64,000 nt of DNA from Diphasiastrum complanatum. Taxonomy: Eukaryota; Streptophyta; Lycopodiopsida; Lycopodiales; Lycopodiaceae. Both the position numbers and the translations under genes were made by a program. The notes beneath the pieces were generated by a model. The model had not been told where the DNA came from. It made no database searches and saw only the letters and a list, made by a program, of their open reading frames with translations. Of the stretch, positions 36,600 through 46,696 are shown piece after piece (the first letter of the stretch is position 1; every line of letters starts with the position of its first letter). The DNA is taken from contig CM055107.1 in NCBI GenBank assembly GCA_029204225.1, forward strand, positions 8,363,472 through 8,427,471, read 5' to 3'.

Positions 36600-36822
36600 T
36601 CACGCAAAAAAATTGTGTGAGATGCAGAAGAGACGGGCATACAGTAGATACCTGCTGGCTCAATTTCAAAATTGAGTGTATTTATTGCCACAGGAAGAGT
36701 CACACAGCTATGGATTGTCGCCAGAACCCGAGAAACAAATCAGTGCAAAATAGACAGGAGAACAACAATAGTTCATCCTATGTCAAGGAGCCCGAGAGCT
36801 CAAAGATGACGAAGAAAGAATG
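36600..36822 (+). pseudogene. Copia B gag end, two zinc knuckles
   Basis: CVRCRRDGHTVDTC and CIYCHRKSHTAMDC have standard CX2CX4HX4C spacing and sit in one frame that is open to 36823. Gag upstream of about 36590 is unrecognisable. The pair matches that of copia A. Confidence 0.88.
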
Positions 36823-37393
36823 AACAGAAATTGTTCGACCGCCTACATCTGTGAAGATGTGTGTGCAGCATCAACATCTGACACACACGAAGTGATTCTA
36901 GATTCAGGAGCCACCTCACACTTCGTGACATAAAGACAAATCATGTCTGATTTCAGAAGTGTAGAGATGGATCTAAACATTAAGTGAATGATATTGGTTC
37001 GCTATGGCTCAACACCAACGACAGAGACAAACGACTCGAAGATGTTCTATTCGTGCCAACTCCGCAGCAAGACTTGTTGTCTGTAGCATGAATAGCAGAT
37101 GCATGGATGCATGTACGTTTTCTAACGAAACATGCAACGTGATTGATGCCATTACTAGTACCTTGATCGCTCAAGGCCAAAGGAAAGGGAACCTATATCA
37201 TCTAAAGTTATGCCTATCTGAAGATCAGGTGCATCAGACCCATGATGACTCGCCAGACACTCTGTGGCACAGAAGACTCTGCCACATGAACTCAATGGCA
37301 CTGTACCAGACAAGCCATCATGGGGCGATAACAGGGGTCAACATCTCGAATGCAACCGGTTAAACCGCCTGTGATGCATGTTTGAAAGACAAG
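36823..37393 (+). pseudogene. Copia B protease and GAG-pre-integrase
   Basis: VILDSGATSHFVT is the intact protease site, followed by a TAA in place of a codon and an internal frameshift near 36965. Reading then gives RLEDVLFVPTPQQDLLSVA, and in the main frame SPDTLWHRRLCHMNSMAL with the two His residues, and CDACLKDKMSH with the two Cys of the HHCC finger, with one TAA between them at about 37363. Confidence 0.87.
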
Positions 37394-38010
37394 ATGTCAC
37401 ACACACCATTCATTAAAGACTCCTACAGAATGACAAAGATTCTAAAGCTAGTGCACTCTGACATCTGCGGGCCATTCAACGTGATCTCAGTAGGAGGTTC
37501 AAAATATTATATAACCTTCATTGATGATTATAGCAAATTTGCCAGAGTGTATTTTATTCAGAATAAATCTGAAGCACTCGATAAATTCACAGAATATGTG
37601 AATTGGGCAGAGAGACGTACAAGCAGCAAAGTGAAGCAGATCAGAATAGATCAAGATGGCGAATATATCTCGAATCGTTTCACTAACTTCTGCAATGATC
37701 GTGGCATTATTCACAGAAGAACTGTAGCCTACACACAACAGCACAATGGTGTTGCTGAACGAAAGAACAGGACCCTAATGGAAGCAGCTAGATGCATGAT
37801 GGCCTATTCGAAAGCTCCAAGGGCACTGTGGGCTGAAGCAGTAGCTACAGTCGCATACATCTAGAACAGAACAAGCAAGTTTGGTGTTCCTCACACGACA
37901 CCACATGAGCTATGGTGGGGTAGAAAATCCAATCTGTCTCACGTCAGAATATTTGGCTGTGCAACATATGCACATATTCCTGATAAGCTTCGAAAGAAGC
38001 TTGATGAGAA
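37394..38010 (+). pseudogene. Copia B integrase core
   Basis: LVHSDICGPFNV (first Asp), ITFIDDYSKFARVYF, RIDQDGEYISNRF (second Asp, with R-x-D-x-D in place of R-x-D-x-G), and QQHNGVAERKNRTLMEAARC (Glu). A TAG at about 37862 splits it from HELWWGRKSNLSHVRIFGC. Complete in outline, apart from the stop. Confidence 0.9.
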
Positions 38011-38561
38011 ATCCGAACAGAGATTTCTAGTAGGTTATGATAATAATTCTTCATACTATAGAATCTACATGCCAGACACGAACATTGTAAAAACAGTGAG
38101 AGATGTCAGATTCGATGAGAGCAGGACAATGGCCAACGACGATCCTGTCAGCTACGAAGTTCTGGAGAGACAGTACTATCACCTGCCGCCAACGACAGAG
38201 GAGACGAAAACGAAGATTTTCGAGTCGTCTTTCATTCGAACGACGAATCTGACGAAGAAAGATTCGAAAGGCAACCTGCCGCCACAGTTCCTATAAACCA
38301 AGATGGTTCCGGACCGAGCAGAGCAGACAAAGGCAAAGACATAGTTGTACCAGGAAGATCTCCCAGAAGGTCGACAAGACCATGAAGAGCGCCAGCAAGA
38401 TATGTGCCAGGTAGCTCAGCTTCCACATCAGAAGAATTTTGCGGATTCAGTGGCGAAACACAGACATTCGAGGAGGCGATTGAAAGTCCAGAAAAGGACA
38501 AATGGATCCAAGCCATGAACGAAGAGATGGAGTTCATGAGGATGAACCAGGTATGGACGTT
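38011..38561 (+). pseudogene. Copia B integrase-RT linker
   Basis: FLVGYDNNSSYYRIYMPD, VRDVRFDESRTM, and an acidic or basic linker that shifts frame around 38290. It ends in RT lead-in text (MNEEMEFMRMNQ) that matches copia A at about 5866-5900. Cut by element T at 38562. Confidence 0.88.
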
Positions 38562-38588
38562 TGTGATGGCATGATTTTCTCATTCATC

Positions 38589-38709
38589 AAAATTCTCAAT
38601 TTTTTAATGCTAAATCATAAGCCTCTGGCTGTAGTGCATAAGATACATCATGCATAAAATTCTCAATTTTTTAATGCTAAATCATAAGCCTCTGGCTGTA
38701 GTGCATAAG
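38589..38709. repeat. 54-base unit duplicated with 67-base period
   Basis: AAAATTCTCAATTTTTTAAT... occurs at 38589-38642 and 38656-38709, separated by 13 bases. The 3' LTR of T has one copy of the unit, so the duplication arose after insertion or in one LTR only. Confidence 0.9.
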
Positions 38710-38969
38710 TGATATATCTACGTATATTTTTAAAGGCTTTCTCGTGAAACTTAATTCTATGGTATTGTTCTCAAAAGCTTGTAGTCGTACTCATCAAAGA
38801 TAGTAAGTAATGGGCACTAATTGGATTTCTACAAAGCACTTATAGTGTCTAAGTCATCTATCAGAATACATTACTGTATTATCGTTTAAGATTGCATTTC
38901 TTTGTTAAAGCCACATCTAAATCAAGGCCTAGCATTTGGTTCCTCAAGCACTTTACCAATGCAAGATGC

Positions 38970-39582
38970 TGCTGAATTCACACGTGTGGGATGCCCTACA
39001 CATGTATTTTTGATCTCTTAAGCACAATAACACCATAAAGATCAGACTAACATTGGTTGTCAATACGAAAGCTGATCATACAAGCAATATTATTGTGTTA
39101 CAAGCAAGATCTGTCAACAAAACATAAAACAAAGCATCATAAATGCCTCTACTCGACTAGAGAGAGAAAATAGCAAGTACAAAACTCGTGGAGAGAGAGA
39201 GGGCACAAAGAGCTTGTTTCCAAATTTGCATTACACACAAATTTCATCATTTTCTCAATGAGAGTACATCACATATATATAGATCCATGGACTCTTCTCC
39301 TACTTTGAGTTGAATTGGAGTTGTGGATCCACCTCTCAAGCTATCTAGACTTATCCAAGCCACCTCACTATGTCTAATTGTGCCACATAGTCTTTTCATG
39401 CATTAAATGTGACATGTAAAGTACAAATGACAATTCCTATGGTAGCTCGAGTTTTTACTTCTACTTACCTTGAATATTTTATTCTAAGATGGGTCTTTAC
39501 TAAGCCAAAAGAACTCAATTCATCTTTGGCATTTTTAGGACCCATACTCACAACATTAGATAGATTTTTTAATATTTTGACA
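38970..39582 (-). mobile_element. Solo LTR inside T's 5' LTR (613 bases)
   Basis: It starts TGCTGAATTCACACG and ends TATTTTGACA, flanked on both sides by GATGC (38965-38969 and 39583-39587). The T 3' LTR carries the uninterrupted site, CAAGATGCTTGGTC, near 42980, confirming insertion with a 5-base target duplication. A TATATATAG-type promoter (about 39276-39284) reads on the minus strand. Its TTCACACGTGTGG end resembles that of copia K LTRs (TTTCACACATGTGGGG), so it probably belongs to a K-related copia family and reached this state by LTR-LTR recombination. Confidence 0.9.
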
Positions 39583-41345
39583 GATGCTTGGTCTTAGAGG
39601 CATTACCATTATATCGAAGGTTCTCCTTTATCAAATCAAGACAATACTCTCTCTTCGAAGGCAAATGTAGGTCATAAGGCTCTCATTTTCTCTCTTATCG
39701 GAAGGAGGCCAGGCCGCGACTGTTGCCACGGCACGGCCAGCGAGTAGTTTTTTGGCCCTCCAACACATACTTCTGAGACAGATAGGGCAGAATCTAGGGC
39801 TGATGGAGATCAGTGTGAAGCTAGCAGCGCCTCCACATAGGTCTCAACAACAGTTAGGGCATATTCAGATTTGGCAGCCCAACGGTTTTTTAGCGCGCAC
39901 CAAAGATCAGATCTGCGGCAGCCTCCAGCGCACCATAACTTTTCTTTCTTCGTTACTCAGTCATTTCCAACAGTGCATTTTGCTCATCATCTAACCAAAG
40001 TTTTACAACCAGCCAGCGTCTACTATGTCAAACTCCTGAATGGCTATCCATGGTCATTTTTCACCAGTGAACTCAGGAAGGGGAGCATTTGATCAGACAC
40101 CAAAACCGAGACAGATAGGGCTGATTCAGACCAGTTTTCAGCGGCAATCTCCTAGAGCAAATTTTCAACGCATTTCATGCAGCCAGTCGCTAAAGCACAT
40201 TCATAAGGTGGTTTCTGACAATTTGCAGATGGCCAGCGATCCTCAGTCATCCTTCATACGATTGTTTTTCCTTCTGCAAGGCAACAAATCTGCATTCCAA
40301 CTTTCGGATCTCTGTTGGCAGCATGCTATTGGCTTCTGAGAGCCTTCTTCCAGATGTCAAAGTTTCACTGGCTTGTTCATTGACAGCAGTTACTAGGCCT
40401 TTTGGCTTCTATACGAGTTTTCTCTCTGGGTATATGTGCCAAGCCTCTGCATCTTCATATTATTCATTCCTTTGTTTTGTAGAAAGTAGGAGCAGGGATG
40501 TTTAGTCCCTGCGGTTTAATAAACTCTATATTTTGATGTAAACCTGTCTTTCTATAATAGAAGTACAGAAGAGCAATTTATGTGTCTTGGTTGAACCAAT
40601 GCAGTGGATCCTTTGTCATTTGATTTGGTCTCCCTCTCTTTTTAGAGAGTCTAATCTGTTCTTCAGGAATTAGAGGCAGAGTGTGACAGACTCTGTTGTA
40701 CCTCTGATTTCCTTGTGAATGAAGCACACCATCTTGCTGCTCTATGAATTCTCCTATTATTTTCATGGTGATTTTGTCTGATAATGGATTCTGCACTATG
40801 TGCGGATTTGTAATTAACATTAATCAGTGGTAATTGAACTATGCAGTGGTTCAGAGTCTCCTTCCTCAGAACTCAAGAGTAACAAGTTTATCTTGGCTGT
40901 TGAGGGACAAGATAGTACATTGTAAGTATTGTCAGAGCAATCAATTGGCCTTATGAAATATGATAAATTGACTAAGCTGAGAGCTGATCCACAGTGCCTA
41001 GGCCATGCTTGATCTTATCACTGAATTAGTGGTTAATAACTCCGAGTTCTTTTACTCTCACTCAGAATCTGAAACCTATGGTTGAGAATTCTATATTATT
41101 CTCTAGTGTTTGTTCTATCCTATACAAAACCTATGGCGGTACTGGCTGTCTACTGTGAATATCTTTCGATAACCAGTTTGTTTTCACCTTCATTATGCCA
41201 TTTCACTGAATATCACTGCTAAATCCTAAACTCCTCCAGTAATGACAGCATATCCCTACTTTGTGCTCTCTTCATGGGGAACGACACTCATTATACTACA
41301 ATTTACTACATTTCATTGTAAGCATGTCACGACATAAAAGCTTAT

Positions 41346-41366
41346 TTGGGCGCCGTTGCCGGGGAG
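41346..41366 (+). other. Element T primer-binding site
   Basis: TTTGGGCGCCGTTGCCGGGG matches the classic Tat-type site TTTGGCGCCGTTGCCGGGG with one extra G. It lies about 12 bases after the assumed LTR end. Confidence 0.85.
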
Positions 41367-41412
41367 CACAGCCAATAAGAAAAAATGTTCTGTCCATTAT
41401 CCGATTTTTTGA

Positions 41413-41967
41413 ATGATGATTGTTTTCCTCCTGATGAAGCAGTCCATAGTTCAGATGTTGCATAGTCGGTTCCTAAAAGCTCTATACCTGACTCTGAGGT
41501 GGGGGAAGTATTTTCTGACTATTTTTGCTTCCCTGCTCTCAACCTATTTTGCAAACTCTTTACTTGAGGAGACAGTTGAATGTGATTTTAGCCTGTGTGC
41601 CATAGCTATACATATCATCTTTGTATTTGAAGGATTATGTCCTCTCGTAGAAGATGAATCTTGGACTCTCGAAGAAATATCTAGTGTGACAGAAGCTAAA
41701 CCTCAAGAATCTATATTTACTTCTGAGAAAAAGAAGCAGTCCTATTTAGATGCTAAGCAAGTTTTTGATTTGCTATTTCAAGAGGCCTTGACTATTTATG
41801 AAGGCTGCTTATTTCACTTATGGAGGGCCTATCCTCTCTGTCAATCTGATTTGAAGGCAATAAATGCAAGTGCAGGCTGTTTTTTGTCTATCTATTCAGA
41901 AGATTCAAAAAAGATGGAGGCAGACCTGATTTATCTACTATTCTATCAATATTTTCAGCCGCCATAA
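41413..41967 (+). CDS. Element T internal frame, 184 codons, unknown
   Basis: The only sizeable frame in the internal region of T, 47 bases past the primer-binding site. The second half looks protein-like and acidic (FEGLCPLVEDESWTLEEIS, KKQSYLDAKQVFDLLFQEAL). The first 50 or so residues may be off-frame, since another frame from 41384 reads MFCPLSDFLNDDCFPP and carries the same acidic style through one TAG until about 41565. So an older, longer ORF of about 195 codons with one frameshift and one stop is plausible. No gag, zinc knuckle or enzyme motif is visible. I do not recognise it. Confidence 0.4.
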   Translation: MMIVFLLMKQSIVQMLHSRFLKALYLTLRWGKYFLTIFASLLSTYFANSLLEETVECDFSLCAIAIHIIFVFEGLCPLVEDESWTLEEISSVTEAKPQESIFTSEKKKQSYLDAKQVFDLLFQEALTIYEGCLFHLWRAYPLCQSDLKAINASAGCFLSIYSEDSKKMEADLIYLLFYQYFQPP

Positions 41968-42610
41968 AGAACAGAACTTGTTTTTCTTTTGTTGTTTTAC
42001 ATTTTTTGTAGAATTTATAAATTTATTTACAGTTTGTCAAAGGTATTCAGTTCTTGTTATGTGCAGACTGAAGGTCCTCTGTCATGTTAATAAAATTATG
42101 GTTTTACGTAAGCAATCATTGATCCATGCTTTTCCAGAATTCAGTTCTGGTTTTGTTTTTATTGTCTTGCTTTGGTTTGGAATGTTTATCTACAAGATCT
42201 TCATATTCAATAAAAGCCTGTGATGAGCCTGTGGTGTTGTGCAAGTGGTGGACGAATGCTGATTTTTAATGAAGATGCCAGTTGCAGATTTATTTACTAA
42301 ATGATGTTGTTTTGCACTTGATTTTCTATGCTAGATTTTTGGAAGAGCTGGTCTTCTTATCAAAATACATTGTCATATACAGATCAAGTTCCAGTTGGCT
42401 GTCAATGTTCTGTAATGCTGCAGGACTAAATTTTTAAAGTTAAATTTTTCTTGTCCAGAGACCGTGTTGGACTAGATTGTAGGCCACAACTGTTCAAAAT
42501 TGTACAAAAATGCTTTGGCTTGTTTAAGGCTGCAGACTGTGCAAGACAGAATTAATTCAAGCTTCAACACTTTTCGTGACTCTCTGATGCTTGCGAGGTT
42601 GCTGCGCAAT
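41968..42610 (+). other. Element T 3' internal non-coding part
   Basis: Non-coding stretch with a short open frame at 41978-42223 rich in hydrophobic residues but without a known domain. It ends at the polypurine tract. Confidence 0.5.
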
Positions 42611-42622
42611 TGAGGAGGGAGA
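42611..42622 (+). other. Element T polypurine tract
   Basis: TGAGGAGGGAGA, two bases before the TGTGATGG start of the 3' LTR, exactly where the plus-strand primer is expected. Confidence 0.8.
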
Positions 42623-42624
42623 CA

Positions 42625-43740
42625 TGTGATGGCATGGTTTTCTCATTTATCAAAATTCTCAATTTTTTAGTGCTAAATTATAAGCCTATGGCTGTAGTGC
42701 ATAGGATACATTTAAACTATATTAAGTGATACATCTACGTATATTTTTAAAGGCTTTCTCGTGAAACTTAATTCTATGGTATTGTTCTCAAAAGCCTGCA
42801 GTCGTACTCATTAAAGATAGTAAGTAATGGGCACTAAATGGATTTCTACAAAGCACTTATAGTGTCTAAGGCATCTATCAGAATACATTACTGTATTATC
42901 GTTTTAGATTGCATTTCTTTGTTAAAGCCACATCTGAATCAAGGCCTAGCATTTGGTTCCTCAAGCACTTTACCAATGCAAGATGCTTGGTCTTAGAGGC
43001 ATTACCATTATATCGAAGGTTCTCCTTTATCAAATCAAGACAATACTCTCTCTCCGAAGGCAAAAACAGGTCATAAGGCTCTCATTTTCTCTCTTATCGG
43101 AAGGAGGCCAGGGCACGACAGTTGTGAATGTTTCAGCCACTGCCAACGAGTAGTTTTTTGGCCCTCCAACACATACTTCTGAGACAGATAGGGCAGAATC
43201 TAGGGCTGATGCAGATCAGTGTGAAACTAGCAGCGCATTCCCTCCACATAGGTCTCAACAACAGTTAGGGCGTATTCAGATTTGATAGCCCAACGTTTTT
43301 CAGCGCACACCAAAGATCAAATCTGCGGCAGCGTCCAGCGCACCATAACTTTTCTTTTTTCTTTACTCAGTCATTTCCAACAGTTCATTTTGCTCATCAT
43401 CTAACCAAAGTTTTACAACCAGCCAGCGTCTACTATGTCAAACTCCTGAACGGCTATCCATGGTCATGTTTCACCAGTGAACTCAGGAAGGGGAGCATTT
43501 GATCAGACACCAAAACTGAGACAGATAGGGCTGATTCAGACCAGTTTTCAGCGGCAATCTCCTAGGGCAAATTTTCAACGCATTTCATGTAGCCAGTCGC
43601 TAAAGCACATTCATAAGGTGGTTTCTGACAATTTGCAGATGGCCAACGATCCTCAGTCATCCTTCATACGATTGTTTTTCCTTCTACAAGGCAACGAATC
43701 TGAATTCCAACTGTCGGATCTCTATTGGTAGCATGCTATT
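42625..43740 (+). mobile_element. Element T 3' LTR, truncated
   Basis: It begins TGTGATGGCATGG and follows the 5' LTR (without the solo-LTR insertion and the 67-base duplication) to GCATGCTATT, equal to position 40330 in the 5' LTR. The last 1.0 kb of LTR is missing; minus-strand gypsy gag sequence (N) is fused at 43741. Confidence 0.9.
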
Positions 43741-44738
43741 CTGGGTGCAAGTGTAAGGGCTTGGCGTTGGGTTTGTGCCTGAGTCAAGACCCAAGCAGGA
43801 TGTGTTTCGATTGGTAAGGTTTTTACTTGCACTGAACAGACAGGAGTGGCTGGCTTAGATCGGGATGGGCAGTCCTTCACGTGATGTTCAATACCACAGT
43901 TTTCACAAGTTGGAGGAAAGCGGAGTTTATCTGGGCAGTGAATACTAGGATGTTTACCTGAACAGATAAAGCATTCTCGTATTGTGGGTAGTTGATGTGC
44001 GGCAAAGACAGCTTGGTTTGGATTGTAAGCTTGAGCATTGGGATCCACTGGTTGAGCATTAGAATCATAGGTATAATAAACAACCGTTTCAGTAGAGTAC
44101 TGCGGTTGAGTATTGTCTTCCACATAGTAGGTGGCCGGATCGATGATATTTGGATCAAGATAATGGACAACGTTTTGTGGGGCAGGTTGGTTAACAACAA
44201 ACTGTTGACGTGAGGATGGGTATTGATTTGGTGCAAGTGGTCGTGGTTGGTAAACCCCTGGTCATGGCACAGGTTGTTGTGGCGAGTAAGGGTGGTAAGC
44301 TCGATAGATGGTGGGTCTAGTGGCTGCTGAGAAATGATTTTGCAATTGAGGGCATTCATTAGCAGTGTGATGCTGTGAGCAGATTGGACACTAGACATTT
44401 TCCCTTGCTGGAAAAGATTTCTCAGCAATCTGTTTCATGGTAGTTTGGAAATCGGCAGTGAGTTTATCCATATGAGATTGTTGAGCTTTTTGCCAGGATT
44501 TCATTTGATGTAGAAGTTCAGAAGACTGAGCAATATTATCAGAGTTCGGATGATTAGGACGGTCTGGATTCTTAGATTTCTTTTCACGATGGTCAAAGTC
44601 ATCGTCGGAACCTTCATCTTCTTCACGAATAGCATCGGTCATCACATCTTTAAGTTGATAATAAAGGTCAATTGGTTTGAGTTCACGGCGGATGTTTTTT
44701 GGCAATCCAACTAAGAATAGTTTTATGGCTTGAGACTT
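43741..44738 (-). pseudogene. Gypsy N: gag fragment
   Basis: The minus reading starts AIKLFLVGLPKNIRRELKP, with acidic VMTDAIREEDEGSDDDF, a HMDKLTADFQTTMKQIAEK coiled stretch, and knuckles CPICSQHHTANEC, CFICSGKHPSIHC and CENCGIEHHVKDC, all CX2CX3HX4C, then THPAWVLTQAQTQRQ. Two or more frame changes occur near 44400 and 44100. It matches gypsy Q gag closely and supplies part of the gag Q has lost. Both ends are sharp junctions: with T's 3' LTR on the left and copia I integrase on the right. Confidence 0.88.
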
Positions 44739-45450
44739 TGCTTCTTACCAAATAGAGCCTCATAAGGTGTGATGTCTCCAATGGACTTGCATGGCATTCT
44801 ATTAGATGGAAAATTAGCACAAACAATAGCTTCTCCCCAAAATGACTTAGGTAGAGAAGAATCTAGCCTCAAGGCTTTGCACACTCACAAAGTGAACTAT
44901 TTTTTCTCTCAGCTATGCCATTTTGTTGAAGAGTATATGGACATGTTAGCTCTCTTTTAATGCCATTGGACTTACAAAACTCTATCATACTGGTGGAGAT
45001 GTACTCTCCTCCATGATCACTCCTCAATACCTTAATCTTAGTATCAAGTTGATTATCAACAAGAGTTTTGAGCTTAATAAAGAAATCAAACACCTTACTT
45101 TTGGAAGCCAAAAGGTCAATCCAAGTATATCTAGAGTAGTCATTTATAAAAGATACATACATCATTGCACGTCCATTAGATGCTTGAGAAAAAGAGTGCA
45201 CATCATAATGAATAACTTCAAGGGGAAGCTCTAGTAGAAGAGTTAGAAAAGGATAGCTTGTGAGCATTTGAGAGGCTCACAATTCTCATAAAACCTTCCA
45301 CACTTTGTCATTGACTTTGGAAGCCCAAGTGCAAGTTCCTTAGAGCATAGCCTATCTCCATTGATTTGAAGTCGGGATGGCCCAACCTCTTATGCCAAAG
45401 CTCCTCTTGGGTAAGCTCCTCCTTAGCCATGTTCACACTTCCAAAAAACA
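44739..45450 (-). pseudogene. Copia I GAG-pre-integrase remnant and integrase
   Basis: VIHYDVHSFSQ (first Asp; the usual H-x-D), SFINDYSRYTWIDLLASK (an N replaces one D of the IDDYSR motif), VLRSDHGGEYIS (second Asp) and LQQNGIAERKNSSL (Glu). A frameshift near 44869 is followed by PKSFWGEAIVCANF and ITPYEALFGKK. The HHCC finger upstream is broken. It inserted element DNA when functional. Confidence 0.88.
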
Positions 45451-45452
45451 CA

Positions 45453-45944
45453 TTAGCATCCAACTTGAGCAACCTTCCTTGTTTTTAGTTGTCCAACGCT
45501 AAGCAAGCTCTTAGTAGGAAATTGGAACATAGAGTACATTTTCAAGATCCAATCTTTTAGAGGATCCAAGACATAAAGGAACAATGTTCCCACTCCATCT
45601 ATTCTACATTCTTGATCACTTGTTGTTAGAATATACTTTTTAGAACCAACAAAAGATAGAAGGGATGAGAAAAAGTCCTTTTGGAAAGTCATGTGGGAGC
45701 TAGCCCCACTATCTACCCACCATGTGTCATTGGAGATGCTCTTGCTTGTTGGTGTAGATGCCATCAAGGATGAATTACCTTCATCCTCCTCCTCTTCAAG
45801 TGTGATATTTCCTTGCTTGCTCTCCTTTTGTGCATTCTTTTTTTTGTAGCAATCGGATGCAAAGTGCCCCTTTTTTTCACAAAAGAAGCACTTCAACTTA
45901 ATTGTCTTTTTTGCCTCCTCCTTTGGAACTTGTTGCTTGATCAC
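45453..45944 (-). pseudogene. Copia I zinc knuckle and protease
   Basis: KCFFCEKKGHFASDC is an intact CX2CX4HX4C knuckle near residues 18-31. WWVDSGASSHMTFQKDFF holds the intact protease D-S-G. The frame closes with FPTKSLLSVGQL and a stop. Confidence 0.9.
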
Positions 45945-46645
45945 ACATCTTGACCTCCTTCCCTTGGGTCTTCTTGGTTGATATAGCTTTCATTTTGCCT
46001 TTGCTCGAGAAGTTTGCCTTCTCATCTCCATCATGTAGCTTCAAGGAACCAATCCGATTCCTCAGATGTTGGATCCTACTCTCCTCGACTACAAGCACAC
46101 TATGGAGCTTGTCAATTGAGGGTAAGGATTCTTGAATGGAAAAACTTTGTACTAGATTGGAGAACTCATCTCCAAGACCATTTAGGATGATTTGTACAAG
46201 TTCATCATCATGGATTTTTTCACTTATAGTAGAAAGCTCCTTATTGAGTGATTTGATTCTCAAGACATAATATTGAGCACTCTCTTCACTACCTCTAATG
46301 CCTTGTAAAACTTTATTTCTCAACATTAACACTCTAGAAGTATTTTTAGATTCATAGATCCCTTTCAAGGAGTCCCAAGCCTCCTTGGCCTAGGCACATG
46401 AAGCTACTTCTTTTAGAAGTTCATTGCTAGCATTCATTTCGATTTAATGCAATACTAGCCTTGCCTTCTTTTTTTATCTCACTTGTTTTTGTCCACCTTG
46501 AGGCTCTTCCTCCTCACCAATGACAAGTTCAAAGAGATCTTGGAGCACTAAAAGTGACTCCATTCTAGCTTTTTAAATTTAATAGCTACTAGAATTGAGC
46601 CTCTCACTAGCTTCAAGAAGGTATGCACCGAATGGATCCCATCTT
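45898..46645 (-). pseudogene. Copia I gag
   Basis: From about 46640 the reading shows AYLLEASERLNSSSY, then stops at three places, ASNELLKEVASCA, and, from 46368, an open 156-codon frame with IYESKNTSRVLMLRNKVL, DDELVQIILNGLGDEFSNLV and a Lys-rich tail. These are the usual copia gag landmarks. The overlap with the next frame at 45898-45944 marks a frameshift. Confidence 0.87.
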
Positions 46646-46696
46646 ACTAGATTCAAGTACACTAAAAATACTTTTTGGCTCTCCCTACTCTCTTTC

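Larger units (their letters stand above)
36440..38561 (+). mobile_element. Copia B: sister copy of copia A, interrupted
   Basis: The order is zinc knuckles, protease, GAG-pre-integrase, integrase and linker. The polyprotein stops at GTATGGACGT, 40 bases into the RT lead-in, where element T begins; copia A continues the same text at 5906 and on. RT, RNase H and both LTRs are absent from the window. B retains the protease-integrase region that A lost. Confidence 0.93.
38562..41334 (+). mobile_element. Element T 5' LTR
   Basis: It matches the 3' LTR (42625-43740) over its first part, apart from a 613-base insertion (38970-39582) and a local duplication. Removing the insertion leaves about 2.16 kb. 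AATAAA occurs at about 40518. The end at 41334 (CACGACA) is a guess based on the CA rule; the primer-binding site follows at 41347. Confidence 0.8.
38562..43740 (+). mobile_element. Element T: non-autonomous LTR retrotransposon (LARD-like)
   Basis: It has a long 5' LTR (38562-about 41334), a TTTGGGCGCCG primer-binding site, an internal region of only about 1.29 kb with one unrecognised frame, a polypurine tract (42611-42622), and a 3' LTR (42625-43740) that begins with the same TGTGATGGCATG as the 5' LTR. No gag, protease, RT or integrase motif is present, which is the pattern of large retrotransposon derivatives that depend on another element. The Tat-like primer site suggests a Q- or M-type helper. 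It is inserted in copia B. Its 3' LTR is broken off by gypsy fragment N, so target duplication cannot be tested. Confidence 0.88.
44739..46690 (-). mobile_element. Copia I: gag to integrase, truncated
   Basis: Minus strand: gag (about 46640-45900), zinc knuckle and protease (45944-45453), GAG-pre-integrase remnant (about 45450-45270) and integrase (45267 to about 44740). It ends abruptly at YEALFGKK next to gypsy N. No LTR, RT or RNase H. It is related to copia E/H and K but is a separate family. Confidence 0.9.

Noticed and set aside
41978..42223. 81-codon hydrophobic frame in T as an envelope-like protein
   Set aside because: Hydrophobic runs arise easily from T-rich DNA; no signal peptide, Cys pattern or length support.
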